A DNA stretch of 64,000 bases. Source: Diadophis punctatus similis (lineage: Eukaryota > Chordata > Lepidosauria > Squamata > Dipsadidae). Shown in pieces: positions 33,467-43,012 of this stretch. Numbering within the stretch: the first letter of the stretch is position 1; each line of letters begins with the position of its first letter. The stretch covers positions 224,524,434 to 224,588,433 of the forward strand of contig JALIGW010000001.1 of assembly GCA_023053685.1 (NCBI GenBank), given 5' to 3'. Position numbers and translations under genes: made by a program. The notes beneath the pieces were generated by a model. That model was not told the origin of the DNA and ran no database searches. It saw nothing but the letters and a program-made list of their open reading frames with translations.

Positions 33467-35150
33467 TCATTTTCTGAAAGAAATGATTCTGTCTCCATAT
33501 GACGTTGAATATCATCACAGTTAAAAAATAATTCCTTTAAATTCTGGCAGTGTTGTATACAATAGCTGAGGATCATCAATTCCATATCAGAGTTCCAATT
33601 ATCATGTATTTCAGTGATACCACATAGTGCATTTTTTATAAAATTATCATCTTGTGTCTCATATAAACAACTAAACATTTCTTTTTGCAATTGGAAATTA
33701 TATATCCTTTTTTTAAAATGATCTTTCACCCAGTCTAACACGAATTCTTTATTCTTAGGAGAAATTTCCCATCCAAATTTTTTTTTCAACTCTTTCATTT
33801 TTCCCCCTTCATTTAAAAAACCAAAGAGGAAGCGAAATCCTACTGCAAAATCAGTTTTAAACGATTTCTGTCTTTCTAATAATGTCTGCAAATTTTCATT
33901 CAGATTTTGAGAATGCTGCTCATCTCCTTCTTCTAGGACATAAAACAAAGCAGCAAAAAACTCCTGGAAACTTAAATGAATAAAGCTGTAGGTTTGAATG
34001 CAATCAATGTCCTCTTTGAAGATGCTCTGATTCAGAAAAAGGGGGATGTAGTCTTTTTGATCTAAACTGTGCTTCTTGACTTCTTCTTCCATAAACAATA
34101 TTTTCTTTTTCAGGATTCCTTCTGCAGCCAAAGAGCAGAAGCATTTCACATTTGATTGGACATCCTGTTTGGGTTCTTTATGGTGAAACTTTAACAAACT
34201 GGAGAGATACAGCATATAGATTGCAGTGAGAGTGTATGGTGTCTTCTGAAGATCCTTGCCTCTCTCCATCTCTTGTTTTATAACTGTACAGATGATCCAG
34301 CTCACAAGGGGAATGACACACATGGTGAAAAGGGTATCATTTTGTTTAACAAATCTGAAAGCTTGAATTGCTTGGTCTTTATTTCCAAAAAAATTGTAGA
34401 AATATTCTTCTCTTTCCTTTGTAGAAAATCCCAGTATCTCAAAATAACCTGGGCGCTCTAAACATTGATGGAGTTTCTCCAAAGCAGTTGGTCTTGTTGT
34501 GATTATAAGAGAGGATTTAGGAAGAAGCTTTTTTTGAAATAAACTGCTCAAAAGAATTCTCACTGGCTCCTTCTTCCAGGGATCAGAGCAAAAGGAATCT
34601 TTGGACTGATCAAAGGAATACAATTCATCAAACCCATCAATTATGAACAGAAGCTTGTCTTCATTCTTCAGTATGTTTCGAATGACATTTTTCAATTCGT
34701 GACACTTGAGCCATCCTTCCGAAATTATCTCTGCAATGCTATGCATCTCTGCCTCTGCATGGAGATTCATCTTTCTACAGCAAATATAGAAAACATAATT
34801 AAATTTGTCCTGGTAAAGTTGTTGAGAAGCCCAATCAAACATGATTTTTTTGGCCATTATGGTTTTTCCAATTCCTGCAGCTCCTTGTAGTACAACAACT
34901 TGTGGAATTAATCCATGTTTATCAGGGTTAAATAATGTTTCAATGCTGGTTGAAGACTCAGCTCTTTTGCTGATCATTTCACGATGTTTCCTTCCTATTG
35001 CCAGAATTTCATCTTCTCTTTCCTCTTTAGATAGGTGATAATCTAGGATCATTAGCTTTGAGTATCTCTGATTCAAGAGCACATATTCACCTGGAACAGC
35101 ATTAGGATCTTTCATTGTTTCAAATTTTCTTTTAATGTAGTTTCTGTAAT
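33467..35150 (-). CDS. NLRP-like gene, FISNA-NACHT exon
   Basis: The exon is open throughout. On the minus strand it follows a CCTTTAG acceptor (35151-35156), begins in frame with YRNYIKRKFETMKDPN and ends in ...NE before a GTAAGT donor (33461-33466); the TAA after it is intronic. Counting from the methionine at 35115: FISNA-like region 1-60, Walker A GAAGIGKT at 78-85, Walker B LLFIIDGFDEL at 155-165, sensor-1 SLIITTRP near 202-209, then winged-helix and HD2 regions (SFIHLSFQEFFAALFYVLEE). NACHT ATPases drive oligomerisation of cytosolic inflammasome sensors. The N-terminal effector exon and the LRR exons are not in the window. Which NLRP it belongs to cannot be said. Confidence 0.9.
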
Positions 35151-35570
35151 CTAAAGGAAGAATGAATTAAATTAGAAGTGTGAAAAATAAGACCTGCACA
35201 AGATTCTCAATTAAGTGTTTTGTCTGTGTATCTTTCTCCTTGAAGAAAGATACACCCCCATCCACCCTCTGGATTAATGTGTTGAGGAAAGTTGTAGGAT
35301 TCTTTGTTAGTTGGTTTGTCAGAATTGATGTGAATAGGCAAATACTTGTTAATAAGTACATTAAATATTTATCATTTTCAAACTCTTTATTTCACACATT
35401 TCTCAAATGATTGTATTAAATACTAACAGGTTATATAAGGTTCTTTCTTTGGACTTTGATAGATGGGTATTTTTAAACATTACCCCCTTGGGATATGGTA
35501 AATATTCTCAGAATGAGTGTAATTCCCAGCATACTTCATATTTAGTGTGGATTGTTTTTTATTGACAGAG

Positions 35571-35627
<57 letters not shown>

Positions 35628-36110
35628 TGGATTTTCCACAATTAAATATGTACTTCAGTAAATTTCCTTGGGAGTTCTTCAATTCAAACGATCTATTTCT
35701 ACATATCCTATTCAACATATCTTTAAAAAGATGCAGTTGTTATTAAAATATGAGGTTTTGATTTCCAAAATTCAGAATTATACAAATATGCATATGTATT
35801 GATGATACCAAATTTGGAACAATTTCATTCAGCATAAATTCTCTCTCCTAGGCCCTTTTAGAATATATATATATTCTAAACTCTGCCATTCTGAAGTGGG
35901 AGAGGCTTTGCAGGTTGAATGTTTTGCATGCTTTCGCTTTTGCTATAACTGCTTGGGCGTTTAGGGGGAGGGCGAAAGGGTCATCTGCACAGGCTCCATC
36001 TCAGCCAGTCCCAGCCTGGAATTCAAGGTCACAGGGTTCCTAGGATGACCTCTTCTCACCATCAGCCTTGGAGTTTTTCAAAACACCTTTGCGGCATTTT
36101 ACTGGCTACT
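35151..36110. other. Putative intron/flank of the NLR gene
   Basis: Upstream side of the NLR exon. Apart from the AC microsatellite at 35576 and an AT-rich ATATATAT palindrome near 35861 I recognise nothing; no PYD- or CARD-like exon is visible on the minus strand. Confidence 0.5.
35576..35625. repeat. (AC)n microsatellite
   Basis: Fifty bases of uninterrupted AC dinucleotide, about 25 units. The length and purity suggest it is polymorphic. Confidence 0.97.
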
Positions 36111-36156
36111 GATGGACATGGGGCATTGGGGTGGGAGTCAGGGTAGGGTTCCCAAT

Positions 36157-36310
36157 TTTTTTACTACCACTCTGTGGGCGTGGCTTATTTTGTGGGTGTG
36201 GCTTGATGGTCATGTGACTGGGTGGCCGTGGCTTTGTGGTCATGTGACTCAGCAGGCGAGGCTTAGTGGTCATGTGACTGGGTGGGCGTGGCCAACTCAA
36301 TGTCACTCAG
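36157..36310. repeat. Minisatellite of GTGGCTTRRTGGTCATGTGACTGG type
   Basis: About four imperfect units of 30-36 bases, each with a GTGGC(T) core and GGTCATGTGACT. The same motif occurs once at 55273-55316 inside the hAT composite, so it is probably part of a dispersed DNA transposon. Confidence 0.7.
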
Positions 36311-36439
36311 GTCAAGGGGTGCCTCACCTGTCCCCTCCCCTCCCAGCCATTCCTTGTCACACCCAGCCTCAATGAATCTACAGTTCTGTAAAAATATTGT
36401 TCACCATTTTTCAACTATATTATCTACATACTATAGATG

Positions 36440-36652
36440 TACTTTCATGGACCACTGAAAGGAGGAAATGGCTCACATGCTTTGCCCAAGAGTGTGATAG
36501 GTAACAGGCTTTTATGTGGCTGCCAGAAAGAAGGGGGGGGCAATGTATTTTCCAAAGTACCAAAAGGCAAAACAAGAAGCAATGGATGGAAACGGAACAA
36601 AGAGAGAAGCAACCTAAAACTAGGGAGAAACTTCCTGACAGTGAGAACCAAA
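36440..36652 (+). mobile_element. CR1 ORF2 C-terminal fragment
   Basis: The plus strand encodes SKVPKGKTRSNGWKRNKERSNLKLGRNFLTVR, matching the same CR1 segment as 33260-33100 on the minus strand. Truncated on both sides. Confidence 0.75.
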
Positions 36653-36967
36653 ATAGAAATATTTCAGTCATAATTTCAGATATAAAAAGCATTCATGTAA
36701 TACAACTTGCATATTGTTCAAAACAGTAATTAGTATTATGGCTGATGTGGCTGGTTATGGAATATCATATTAAGCTGGACTTATGCAACCTGATGTACAA
36801 AATAAACACACATATATTTATGCTCTGGACTATAGACATTGAATGCATGTAAATCTCTGAAAAATATGTGGTAGCCCTGGGCAAAAGAAAGGCAGTAAAA
36901 TCACTCTACTGTAAAATAGTATAAAATATTAACACATGATAAATAATGGAACAATTAAAAATAATAG
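36653..36967. other. Non-coding, no feature recognised
   Basis: AT-rich sequence with no open frame or repeat structure that I can name. Confidence 0.4.
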
Positions 36968-36969
36968 TA

Positions 36970-37125
36970 GAGTTTTCTTTCTCTCTCTCTCCCTTCCTTC
37001 CTCTTTCTTTCTTTCTTTCTCTCCTCACTCTCTCTCTCCTTTCCTCTTTCTTTCTTTCTTTCTCTGTTTCTGTCTCTTTTTTTTCTTTCTCTGTCTCTTT
37101 CTTTTTTCTTTCTTTCTTTTTAAAT
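36970..37125. repeat. CT/CTTT-rich microsatellite
   Basis: Imperfect pyrimidine tract of CTTT, CCTT and CT units. Long open frames through it are artefacts of the absence of stop codons in the repeat. Confidence 0.95.
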
Positions 37126-37420
37126 CACTCTAAAGTTTGATGAAAGCAATCACAAGCTTAGGGTGAATTAAGTCTTTCTCCAAAACTTAAACCAGGATTC
37201 CAAAAAAACCTCTAGGTCAGCATCAAACAAGGGATGGAAGGCAAGCCAGGCTAGGAGGCATCAGAAAGGAAGGCTAGGATGAGGGATGTCTATGGGGATT
37301 CTCGGTCATCCAGGTTGCCACAAAGATGCTTTTTTTTTTCAAGAGGCAGCTGGACTTCCTGCTTTTTCTTCTAAGACCTTTCGCTTCTCCTCCAAAAAGC
37401 TTCTTCAGCTCCTCCCAGAA

Positions 37421-37513
37421 CAGAGGTCTTCAAAATTGGCAACTTTAAGACTTGGGAACTTCAACTCCCAGAATTCTATGCTGGCTGGAGTTTGCCAAGT
37501 TTGAGGACCCCTG
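37421..37513. mobile_element. 93-bp hAT-like MITE
   Basis: CAGAGGTCTTCAAAATTGGCAA at the left and TTGCCAAGTTTGAGGACCCCTG at the right are inverted copies. The flanks TCCCAGAA (37413-37420) and TCCCAGAG (37514-37521) form an 8-bp duplication with one mismatch. The element is almost entirely inverted repeat. Confidence 0.72.
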
Positions 37514-37557
37514 TCCCAGAGGATTGAGCTGGGAGGTGGGAAGGGGCGCAGCGCAAC

Positions 37558-37760
37558 GTGCAGAAATGCCTGGGATCATTGCTGGCAGTTTCGGAGCTTC
37601 TCTGACTGCTGAAGTGGGGGGGGAATGGGGATAGCTCCTGCTGGGTGGTCCCCCTCCCCTCAGCAGTCAGAAAAGCTCACAACGTGCAGAAATGCCTGGG
37701 ATCATTGCTGGCAGTTTCAGAGCTTCTCTGACTGCTGAAGGGGGGGGGACGGGGATAGCT
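37558..37760. repeat. 126-bp direct tandem duplication
   Basis: GTGCAGAAATGCCTGGGATC begins at 37558 and again at 37684. The first copy is complete; the second is cut by the next element. Both copies contain G-runs of seven to nine bases. Confidence 0.85.
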
Positions 37761-38204
37761 CAGGAGTGGGTTGTGACTTACCTCGCTACCAGTTTGCTTC
37801 CTCCTGCCATGCGGTGCAAAAAACAAAGCCGGAAAACAGATGGGGGCCACATGCACAGTGCCGGAACTCAGCTTCTGTGCATGCTCAGAAGGGGGAAATT
37901 TTAAAAAAAAAAAACCCGCCCAAAACGAAATGGCGACGCATGCCCAGTGCCTAAAACTCGGCTTCTGTGCATGCTCATTAGAAGAAAAAATTTAAAAATC
38001 CCCAAAAATTCAAAAAAAATTCAGGGAAAAAAATGGCGGCGCCCAGGGATCGGGACCGGCTGATGACGTCACTAGCAGGCAACTACCGGTGCGCCCGCAC
38101 TGGGGCGCACCGGGAGGAACCTACCGTATATTCTGGCGTATAAGACGACTTTTTACCCCTTGAAAATCTTCTCAAAAGTCGGGGGTCGTCTTATACGCCG
38201 GGTA

Positions 38205-38575
38205 CGAAGGCACAGCATGTGCAAAGTCTCCCCGGTCGCTATGGCTGCACCGGGGAGCCCGCGTCCTTGTCAACGAGGAGATGCTGCGCGCGTAGGAGGG
38301 GCCGCGGAGCAGAAGCGCCTGGCGAGCAAGGCTCCTGCCCGCGTCTCCCGCCCGCCCGCCTCTCATTCTTTTAAATGCTAAGGCAAGAGGCGGGCAGGCG
38401 GGCGGGAGACACGGGCAGGAGCCTGCCGCCGATGCCGCCACTCGTCTCGCTCGCAGGCGCCTCTGCTCCGCGGTACCTCCCGCGCGCGCAGCGTCTCCAT
38501 CACTGACAAGGACGCGGGCTCCCCGGTGCAGCCACAGCGACCGGGGAGACTTCGCACATGCTGCGCCTTGAGCAA
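38205..38575. repeat. GC-rich inverted repeat, arms about 170 bp
   Basis: The left arm (GCACAGCATGTGCAAAGTC...) recurs inverted in the right arm (...GACTTCGCACATGCTGCGCC). Both contain the sequence CCGGGGAG, read in opposite directions, next to GCCCGCGTCC. The centre near 38390 is GCTAAGGCAAGAGG. Transcribed, it would fold into a long hairpin. Confidence 0.8.
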
Positions 38576-38731
38576 AGGACACGCCGGAGCAGCAATAGCG
38601 GCGGCGGCAGCGCGCTCTCTCCTTCCCTCCCATGCGCGTTAACCCTGGTGGCGGCGTGGTCAAGGACTCAGCCGGGTGGCTGGAGCCCCGCGGGAGATGG
38701 CAACAGGGGCTCCTTCTTCCTCCTGCAGGGC

Positions 38732-38865
38732 GAAAGAAAGGAAGGAAGGAAGGAAGGAAGGAAGGAAGGAAGGAAGGAAGGAAGGAAGGAAGGAAGGAAG
38801 GAGCGAGGGAGGAAGGAAGGAAGGAAGGAAGGAAGGAAGGAAGGAAGGAAGGAAGAAAGAAAGAA

Positions 38866-38949
<84 letters not shown>

Positions 38950-39180
38950 GAGGGAGGGAGGGAGGGAGGGATGGAGGAAGGAAGGGAGGAAGGGAGGAAG
39001 GAAGGAGAGGAATGTTAGATGGGAGGGTGGGAGGAAGGAAGAGAAAAAAGTGAGAGTGGGAGGAAGGAAGGAAGAGAAAAAAGTGAGAGGGAAAAAAGGA
39101 AGAAAGAAAGAAGAAAGAAAGAAAAAGAAAGAAAGAAAGATGTTAGGAATGAAGAAAGACAGAAAGAAAAAGAAAGATGG
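38732..39180. repeat. (GGAA)n/(GAAA)n microsatellite
   Basis: Continuous purine tract of GGAA then GAAA units with GGGA variants. Frames of 128-249 codons through it (lysine/glutamate/glycine/arginine runs) are not genes. Confidence 0.96.
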
Positions 39181-39448
39181 TAGGAGGGGTAGTCTTATAC
39201 GGAGAGTATATCCCAAACTCTATATTTTAATTGGAAAAGTTGGGGGTCGTCTTATACGCCCAGTTGCCTTATACACCGGAATATACGGTACTACTGGTGG
39301 GAGTTGAAGAGAAAAGTTAGCCTAAGGCTTTGTGCACAAATTTCAGACTCTGCCTGACTTCTCTGCAATCACTACTTCTCAGTAAAAGTTTCTTTTGAAA
39401 TGAAAACTGTTTAAGAGTCTTACTTTCTTGAGAAGATAGCTGAGGCAG

Positions 39449-40471
39449 GTGCTTACATTAGGTGGAGTCTGCAAAGTGGTCAACCCGGAGAAGCACCTAC
39501 CCTACCGTGGAGACTGTGCAAATGATGTCAACACAAAGCAGTCATCAAGAAGAAACCGAATGCTGGGGCAAAGCCTCTGCCAAGTCTCAATCAGGTGTGA
39601 ACTCTGTCGGATGGACAGAGGAAGCTGCAGCCTAGGAGACCACCAAGACTAGATGGCCAGTAAGTGTTGGCAAGAAGGACAACTGGGAAAGAAGGACAGA
39701 GGGAGTGACCTTTACCCAAAGCAATCACCAGCAGGGATGGAGAGAGGAGCTGGAAGTGCTGGAGGATGAGATTGAGGAGGAGGAAGGGGATGAACCCAAC
39801 CATGCTGACTTCCTCATGAATCAAGCCATGCAATACATGATGGATGCATTTCAAAACTTGAAGGCATGAAAGGCCCTAGCTCGCATGTCAGGGGGCGATG
39901 GATGTCACAACCAGCCAGAGGAGGGAGAAGGGGAAAACTCAGCCCTGGACACCCCAGCAGCAGTGACAGCCACCATGGCAGGAGTAGCAGAGACAGTGGG
40001 GACCCCACAGAGAGATGCAGGAGCAGGAAATGTCCCAAGGCTGGGAGATGATGTAGTCCTCCCCCGGGCATGAAATTCGATGGAGACCCTCAACAATTGG
40101 GGTTTTTCCTAGCACAGATCCTCACCTACATGCAAGAATATGGTAACAAAATCCCTATCAAGGGAGCTAAGGTCAGAGTCATCACTCTGGCACTAGAAGG
40201 GGTTGCAGCCAGGTCGATGATAACTCTACACAGTGCCAATGGCCTTGAGCTGCGGAACTTCAATTGATTCATGACTGCCCTGAGACAGCAATTTGAAGAC
40301 TCCCTAGCTGACTGGAAAGCCAGAGACCACATCAGAAATGTGAGGCAAGGGTACAGATCAGCAGTGGAGTACACAGAGGCATTTCAGGACTTGGCCTGTC
40401 ATGTGAACTGGCCGGAGGACATCCTCATGAGTTGCTCCAGAGATGGGCTGAACGATGATCTGCATATCATG
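39449..40471 (+). pseudogene. Sushi-type gag, 5' part
   Basis: After a leader, an acidic stretch (EVLEDEIEEEEGDEPNHADFL) leads to a stop near 39869. From 40070 the capsid domain reads KFDGDPQQLGFFLAQ, stops at TGA 40265, and continues in the same frame LRQQFEDSLADWKARDHI, RQGYRSAVEYTEAFQDLA and WPEDILMSCSRDGLNDDLHIM, where ERV-D is inserted. The reading resumes at 49275 with CAVRAAPARLHNW. Confidence 0.8.
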
Positions 40472-41015
40472 TGTGAGATATGAAGGTTATTCTGTGTAAT
40501 AAAATGTGGAAGGCAGGCATAAGTGTAACCATTTTGAATGTATCTGAAATGTATTTGAAATGAAGATAAGCATTATATAATCACATGTATTCATTTTCCT
40601 CATGTCAGCAAGGTTATACTGACCTGAGTTGTTTGTCCTAGAATTATGCTGAGAAGGTGGGAAAGTAACATAACAGGATATGTTGACAGGATATGTTTAC
40701 TGGGAAGCACCTAAAAAACCTGGGAAAGGAACATTAGGGACGTCAGCATGAGTTGGGGGCTTTCCAGAAAATGGGAGATACCCAAATGTATGATGTAAGG
40801 GGGAGGACCTAAGGTGGGCTTTGTGAGAAGTATAAAAGTTGTAACGCAAAGAATGGCTTTACCTGCTCCTCGGCCATTGGCTCCAGTGCTGTAAGGCACT
40901 GGGAGGAGTTTGGGCCCTTAGCTAAGGTTTTTTCTGTTTATTCTTTTTGTTCTCTTTTTAAATAAATGGTTTTTATTGCACATCTGGTTTCCTGAGTTTA
41001 TTGGGTTTTCTAACA
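40472..41015 (+). repeat. ERV-D 5' LTR
   Basis: Begins TGTGAGATATGAAGG and ends TTTTCTAACA. A TATA box (TATAAAA) is at 40831-40837 and a polyadenylation signal (AATAAA) at 40961-40966, so the transcription start is expected near 40860 and the R/U5 boundary near 40985. GGGGGAGGACC upstream of the TATA box is a GC-box-like element. Confidence 0.95.
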
Positions 41016-41017
41016 AT

Positions 41018-41036
41018 TGGCGAAGCCAGCCGGGAG
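41018..41036 (+). promoter_or_regulatory. ERV-D primer-binding site, possibly tRNA-Arg type
   Basis: TGGCGAAGCCAGCCGGGAG follows the LTR after a short spacer. It matches the complement of the tRNA-Arg(ACG) 3' end (TGGCGAGCCAGCCAGGAG) if one inserted A and one G/A change are allowed. No other vertebrate tRNA that I can recall fits better. It is clearly different from the Lys-type site of the related ERV-B. Confidence 0.5.
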
Positions 41037-41443
41037 TAACGGACTCTCCCTATCTGGGCGGGTGAACGTCCTTGGACCCGGGGGTGCACCTGCCTCGTTT
41101 TCAGGCAGCCTGGGGAGGCCTCCGCTTGTCCAGGGGGAGATTGCTCCAATTCCGGACCGCAGGAGCCAGTGGCAATAAAAGCTGACCCGAAGGGCGTACA
41201 AGCGCCGGCACTCATACGCGGCTTTGGTGAGTACTGACCTTAAAGCGTAGGCGTGTGGTGTGTTGATCTTTTGAACAAGCAGGCGGTGATGCGTGATTGA
41301 TGAGTAGACTGGCACTGGGAGGTTGATTAATCTCTGTCTGTGTTGTGACGTTTGACCCTGTGTGGGGGGTGCGTCGGCAGTGAGAGTGGTTACGGTGATT
41401 GAGAGTGTTCAAAGGGATCTGTATAAATAACTTTTCGGGTGTG

Positions 41444-42970
41444 ATGGGGGCCCTGTTCAGTAGAAATGCTAGTGAACGGAAAGAGATTCCGTCAATTCCT
41501 CTCTTATCTCCCCTGGGAGAGTTGTTAACACAATGGGATGAGGAATGGTTAAAACCTTACACAAAGGGACTTAGTAAGGTGGAGATGATAGATTTATGTA
41601 CTAGGAAATGGCCTAGATTTGTGTTGGTGAAGCCGAATTATCGTTGGAATAAGTTTGGTGAATCTGACAGGTATTGGATTCAGGCACTGAGAGGGGTGCT
41701 TGTGAATAAAAAGTTGTCAAATCAATTAAGATATATCGATCCATGGTTTTATGTTGATTGGAAAAACCCGCTGGGGGGTTCTTCAGTCATGTATGCTAAA
41801 GAGGAGGACACATGGGATCCTTTGAGTTTTGTTTCTTGTCCTCGACCCCCGCCCTACTTCCAGGCACAGGCTGGGGAAACAGATAATGCAGAAATTGTGG
41901 CTGACAGGCAGAGAGAGAGACAGGATGTTAAGCCAAAAATAAAGAAGCCTGTGTCTCCTTCAGATAGGGTTACAAGATCACAGACGCAGTTTCCTTTGAG
42001 GGAAATGCCAAATGGTCTGACGGCTATGGGGGAACCAGTCACAACCTTTGTGAATGTGCCATTAACGTCTTCTGATTTAAGAAATTATAAAAATCTGATG
42101 CCTAGGTTGCAATCCGATCCAATTGGGCTTTATGAGAGTTTGAATTTGTTTTTAGGACCAAACATTTATACTTTTGCTGAAATGCAACACATCCTGAGTT
42201 ATTTGTTTACTGCAGAGGAAAGGGCTCAGATAAGGAAGGCAGCAATGGCTTATTGGACGAAAACTCAAGAGGGAGTTGTCAATCCTATTGCAGCCGATGT
42301 TAAGTTTCCCTTGGTAGACCCACTTTGGGATAACAATGAAGTTGCTGGCAGGCAGAATCTGGAGGATTTGAAGAAAATAATTCTGGAAGGTGTTAAAACA
42401 GCTGTCCCTCAGGGGACTAATTTGAAGAAAGCTTTTGAGGTGGGGCAATTGAGAGATGAGACCCCATCTGACTTTTTGAACAGGATAAAGGACTGCTTAA
42501 ATAAATATTCTGGTCTTGCTCCTGAAACAACTGAATATGAATCTTTAATGAAAATGCAATTTGTTACTCATTCTTGGCCAGACATTCAAAAGAAAATACA
42601 GAAGATAGATGATTGGGCCAGTGCAGACATAGCTAAATTGTTAAAAGCAGCGCAGAAAGTGTATGTGAATAGAGAGGATGCTAAGAGTAGGCAGAAAGCC
42701 CAGTTGATGGCATCTGTGATGAAGGCAGAGAAAGCAAGAGATGGCAAGGATGGATTTGGTAGAGGTAAGGTGTTTGGGAAGCCCATGAATCGGCAAGGAC
42801 AACGTCCTAGTCAGGGAAGAGGGCTGGTCCCATGGAGGAAACCTGTTGGAGAAAGCAAGAAGTGTTTTGCGTGTGGCAGAGAAGGGCATTTTGCTAGGAA
42901 TTGTCCACAGAAAGGGAGATTTCAAGGGAGAGAACAACGCCTGTTCACCCTCATGAGTGAGGACGAATAG
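41444..42970 (+). CDS. gag: ERV-D Gag polyprotein
   Basis: About 508 codons, uninterrupted. The start at 41444 gives MGALFSRN, with glycine 2 suited to myristoylation; an ATG 45 bases upstream gives an implausible N-terminus. The matrix-like N-terminus contains WPRFVLVKPNYRWNKFGESD. RPPPYFQ carries a PPPY late motif (near residue 139). The capsid occupies the middle (LTSSDLRNYKNLMPRLQSDP, DETPSDFLNRIKDCLNKYS), and a single zinc knuckle CFACGREGHFARNC lies near the C-terminus. A single knuckle is gammaretrovirus-like. The frame ends at UAG 42968-42970 and pol continues in the same frame. The protein would assemble the particle at the plasma membrane. Confidence 0.93.
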   Translation: MGALFSRNASERKEIPSIPLLSPLGELLTQWDEEWLKPYTKGLSKVEMIDLCTRKWPRFVLVKPNYRWNKFGESDRYWIQALRGVLVNKKLSNQLRYIDPWFYVDWKNPLGGSSVMYAKEEDTWDPLSFVSCPRPPPYFQAQAGETDNAEIVADRQRERQDVKPKIKKPVSPSDRVTRSQTQFPLREMPNGLTAMGEPVTTFVNVPLTSSDLRNYKNLMPRLQSDPIGLYESLNLFLGPNIYTFAEMQHILSYLFTAEERAQIRKAAMAYWTKTQEGVVNPIAADVKFPLVDPLWDNNEVAGRQNLEDLKKIILEGVKTAVPQGTNLKKAFEVGQLRDETPSDFLNRIKDCLNKYSGLAPETTEYESLMKMQFVTHSWPDIQKKIQKIDDWASADIAKLLKAAQKVYVNREDAKSRQKAQLMASVMKAEKARDGKDGFGRGKVFGKPMNRQGQRPSQGRGLVPWRKPVGESKKCFACGREGHFARNCPQKGRFQGREQRLFTLMSEDE

Positions 42971-43012
42971 GGGTGTCAGGGGCTGTTGATTTTGGGGTCC
43001 CACCAAGAGCCC
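42968..43012 (+). promoter_or_regulatory. Candidate gag-pol readthrough signal
   Basis: UAG is followed by GGGTGTCAG and then GGGCTGTTG (42980-42988), which can pair with CAAGAGCCC (43004-43012) over 8 of 9 positions. Gammaretroviruses use UAG followed by a G, an 8-base spacer and a pseudoknot for readthrough. The position and spacing here are similar; the fold is my inference. Confidence 0.6.

Larger units (their letters stand above)
38124..39288. mobile_element. TA-flanked terminal-inverted-repeat element with internal hairpin and microsatellite
   Basis: Left end CCGTATATTCTGGCGTATAA and right end CCGGAATATACGG, with GTATAAGACGAC repeated in inverted form (GTCGTCTTATAC) inside both ends. 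TA stands on each side (38122-38123, 39289-39290), as in Tc1/mariner-type insertions, although TA is weak evidence alone. Inside are a large GC-rich inverted repeat (38205-38575) and the purine microsatellite (38732-39180). No transposase was seen. Confidence 0.68.
37761..39296. mobile_element. Second copy of the GTGGGTT hAT-like family, split by a TA element
   Basis: Begins CAGGAGTGGGTTGTGACTTACCTCGCTACC, comparable to 23371-23410, and continues with CATGCACAGTGCCGGAA, shared with the right part of that element. The right end after the TA element appears to be CTACTG. I could not find an 8-bp duplication, so the ends are less certain. Confidence 0.6.

Noticed and set aside
38558..39307. 249-codon lysine/glutamate-rich open frame
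   Set aside because: It runs through the GGAA/GAAA microsatellite; the composition is that of the repeat.
41399..41443. Upstream ATG as the start of ERV-D gag
   Set aside because: It would add 15 residues before MGALFSRN and remove the N-terminal glycine needed for myristoylation; the start at 41444 is the better fit.
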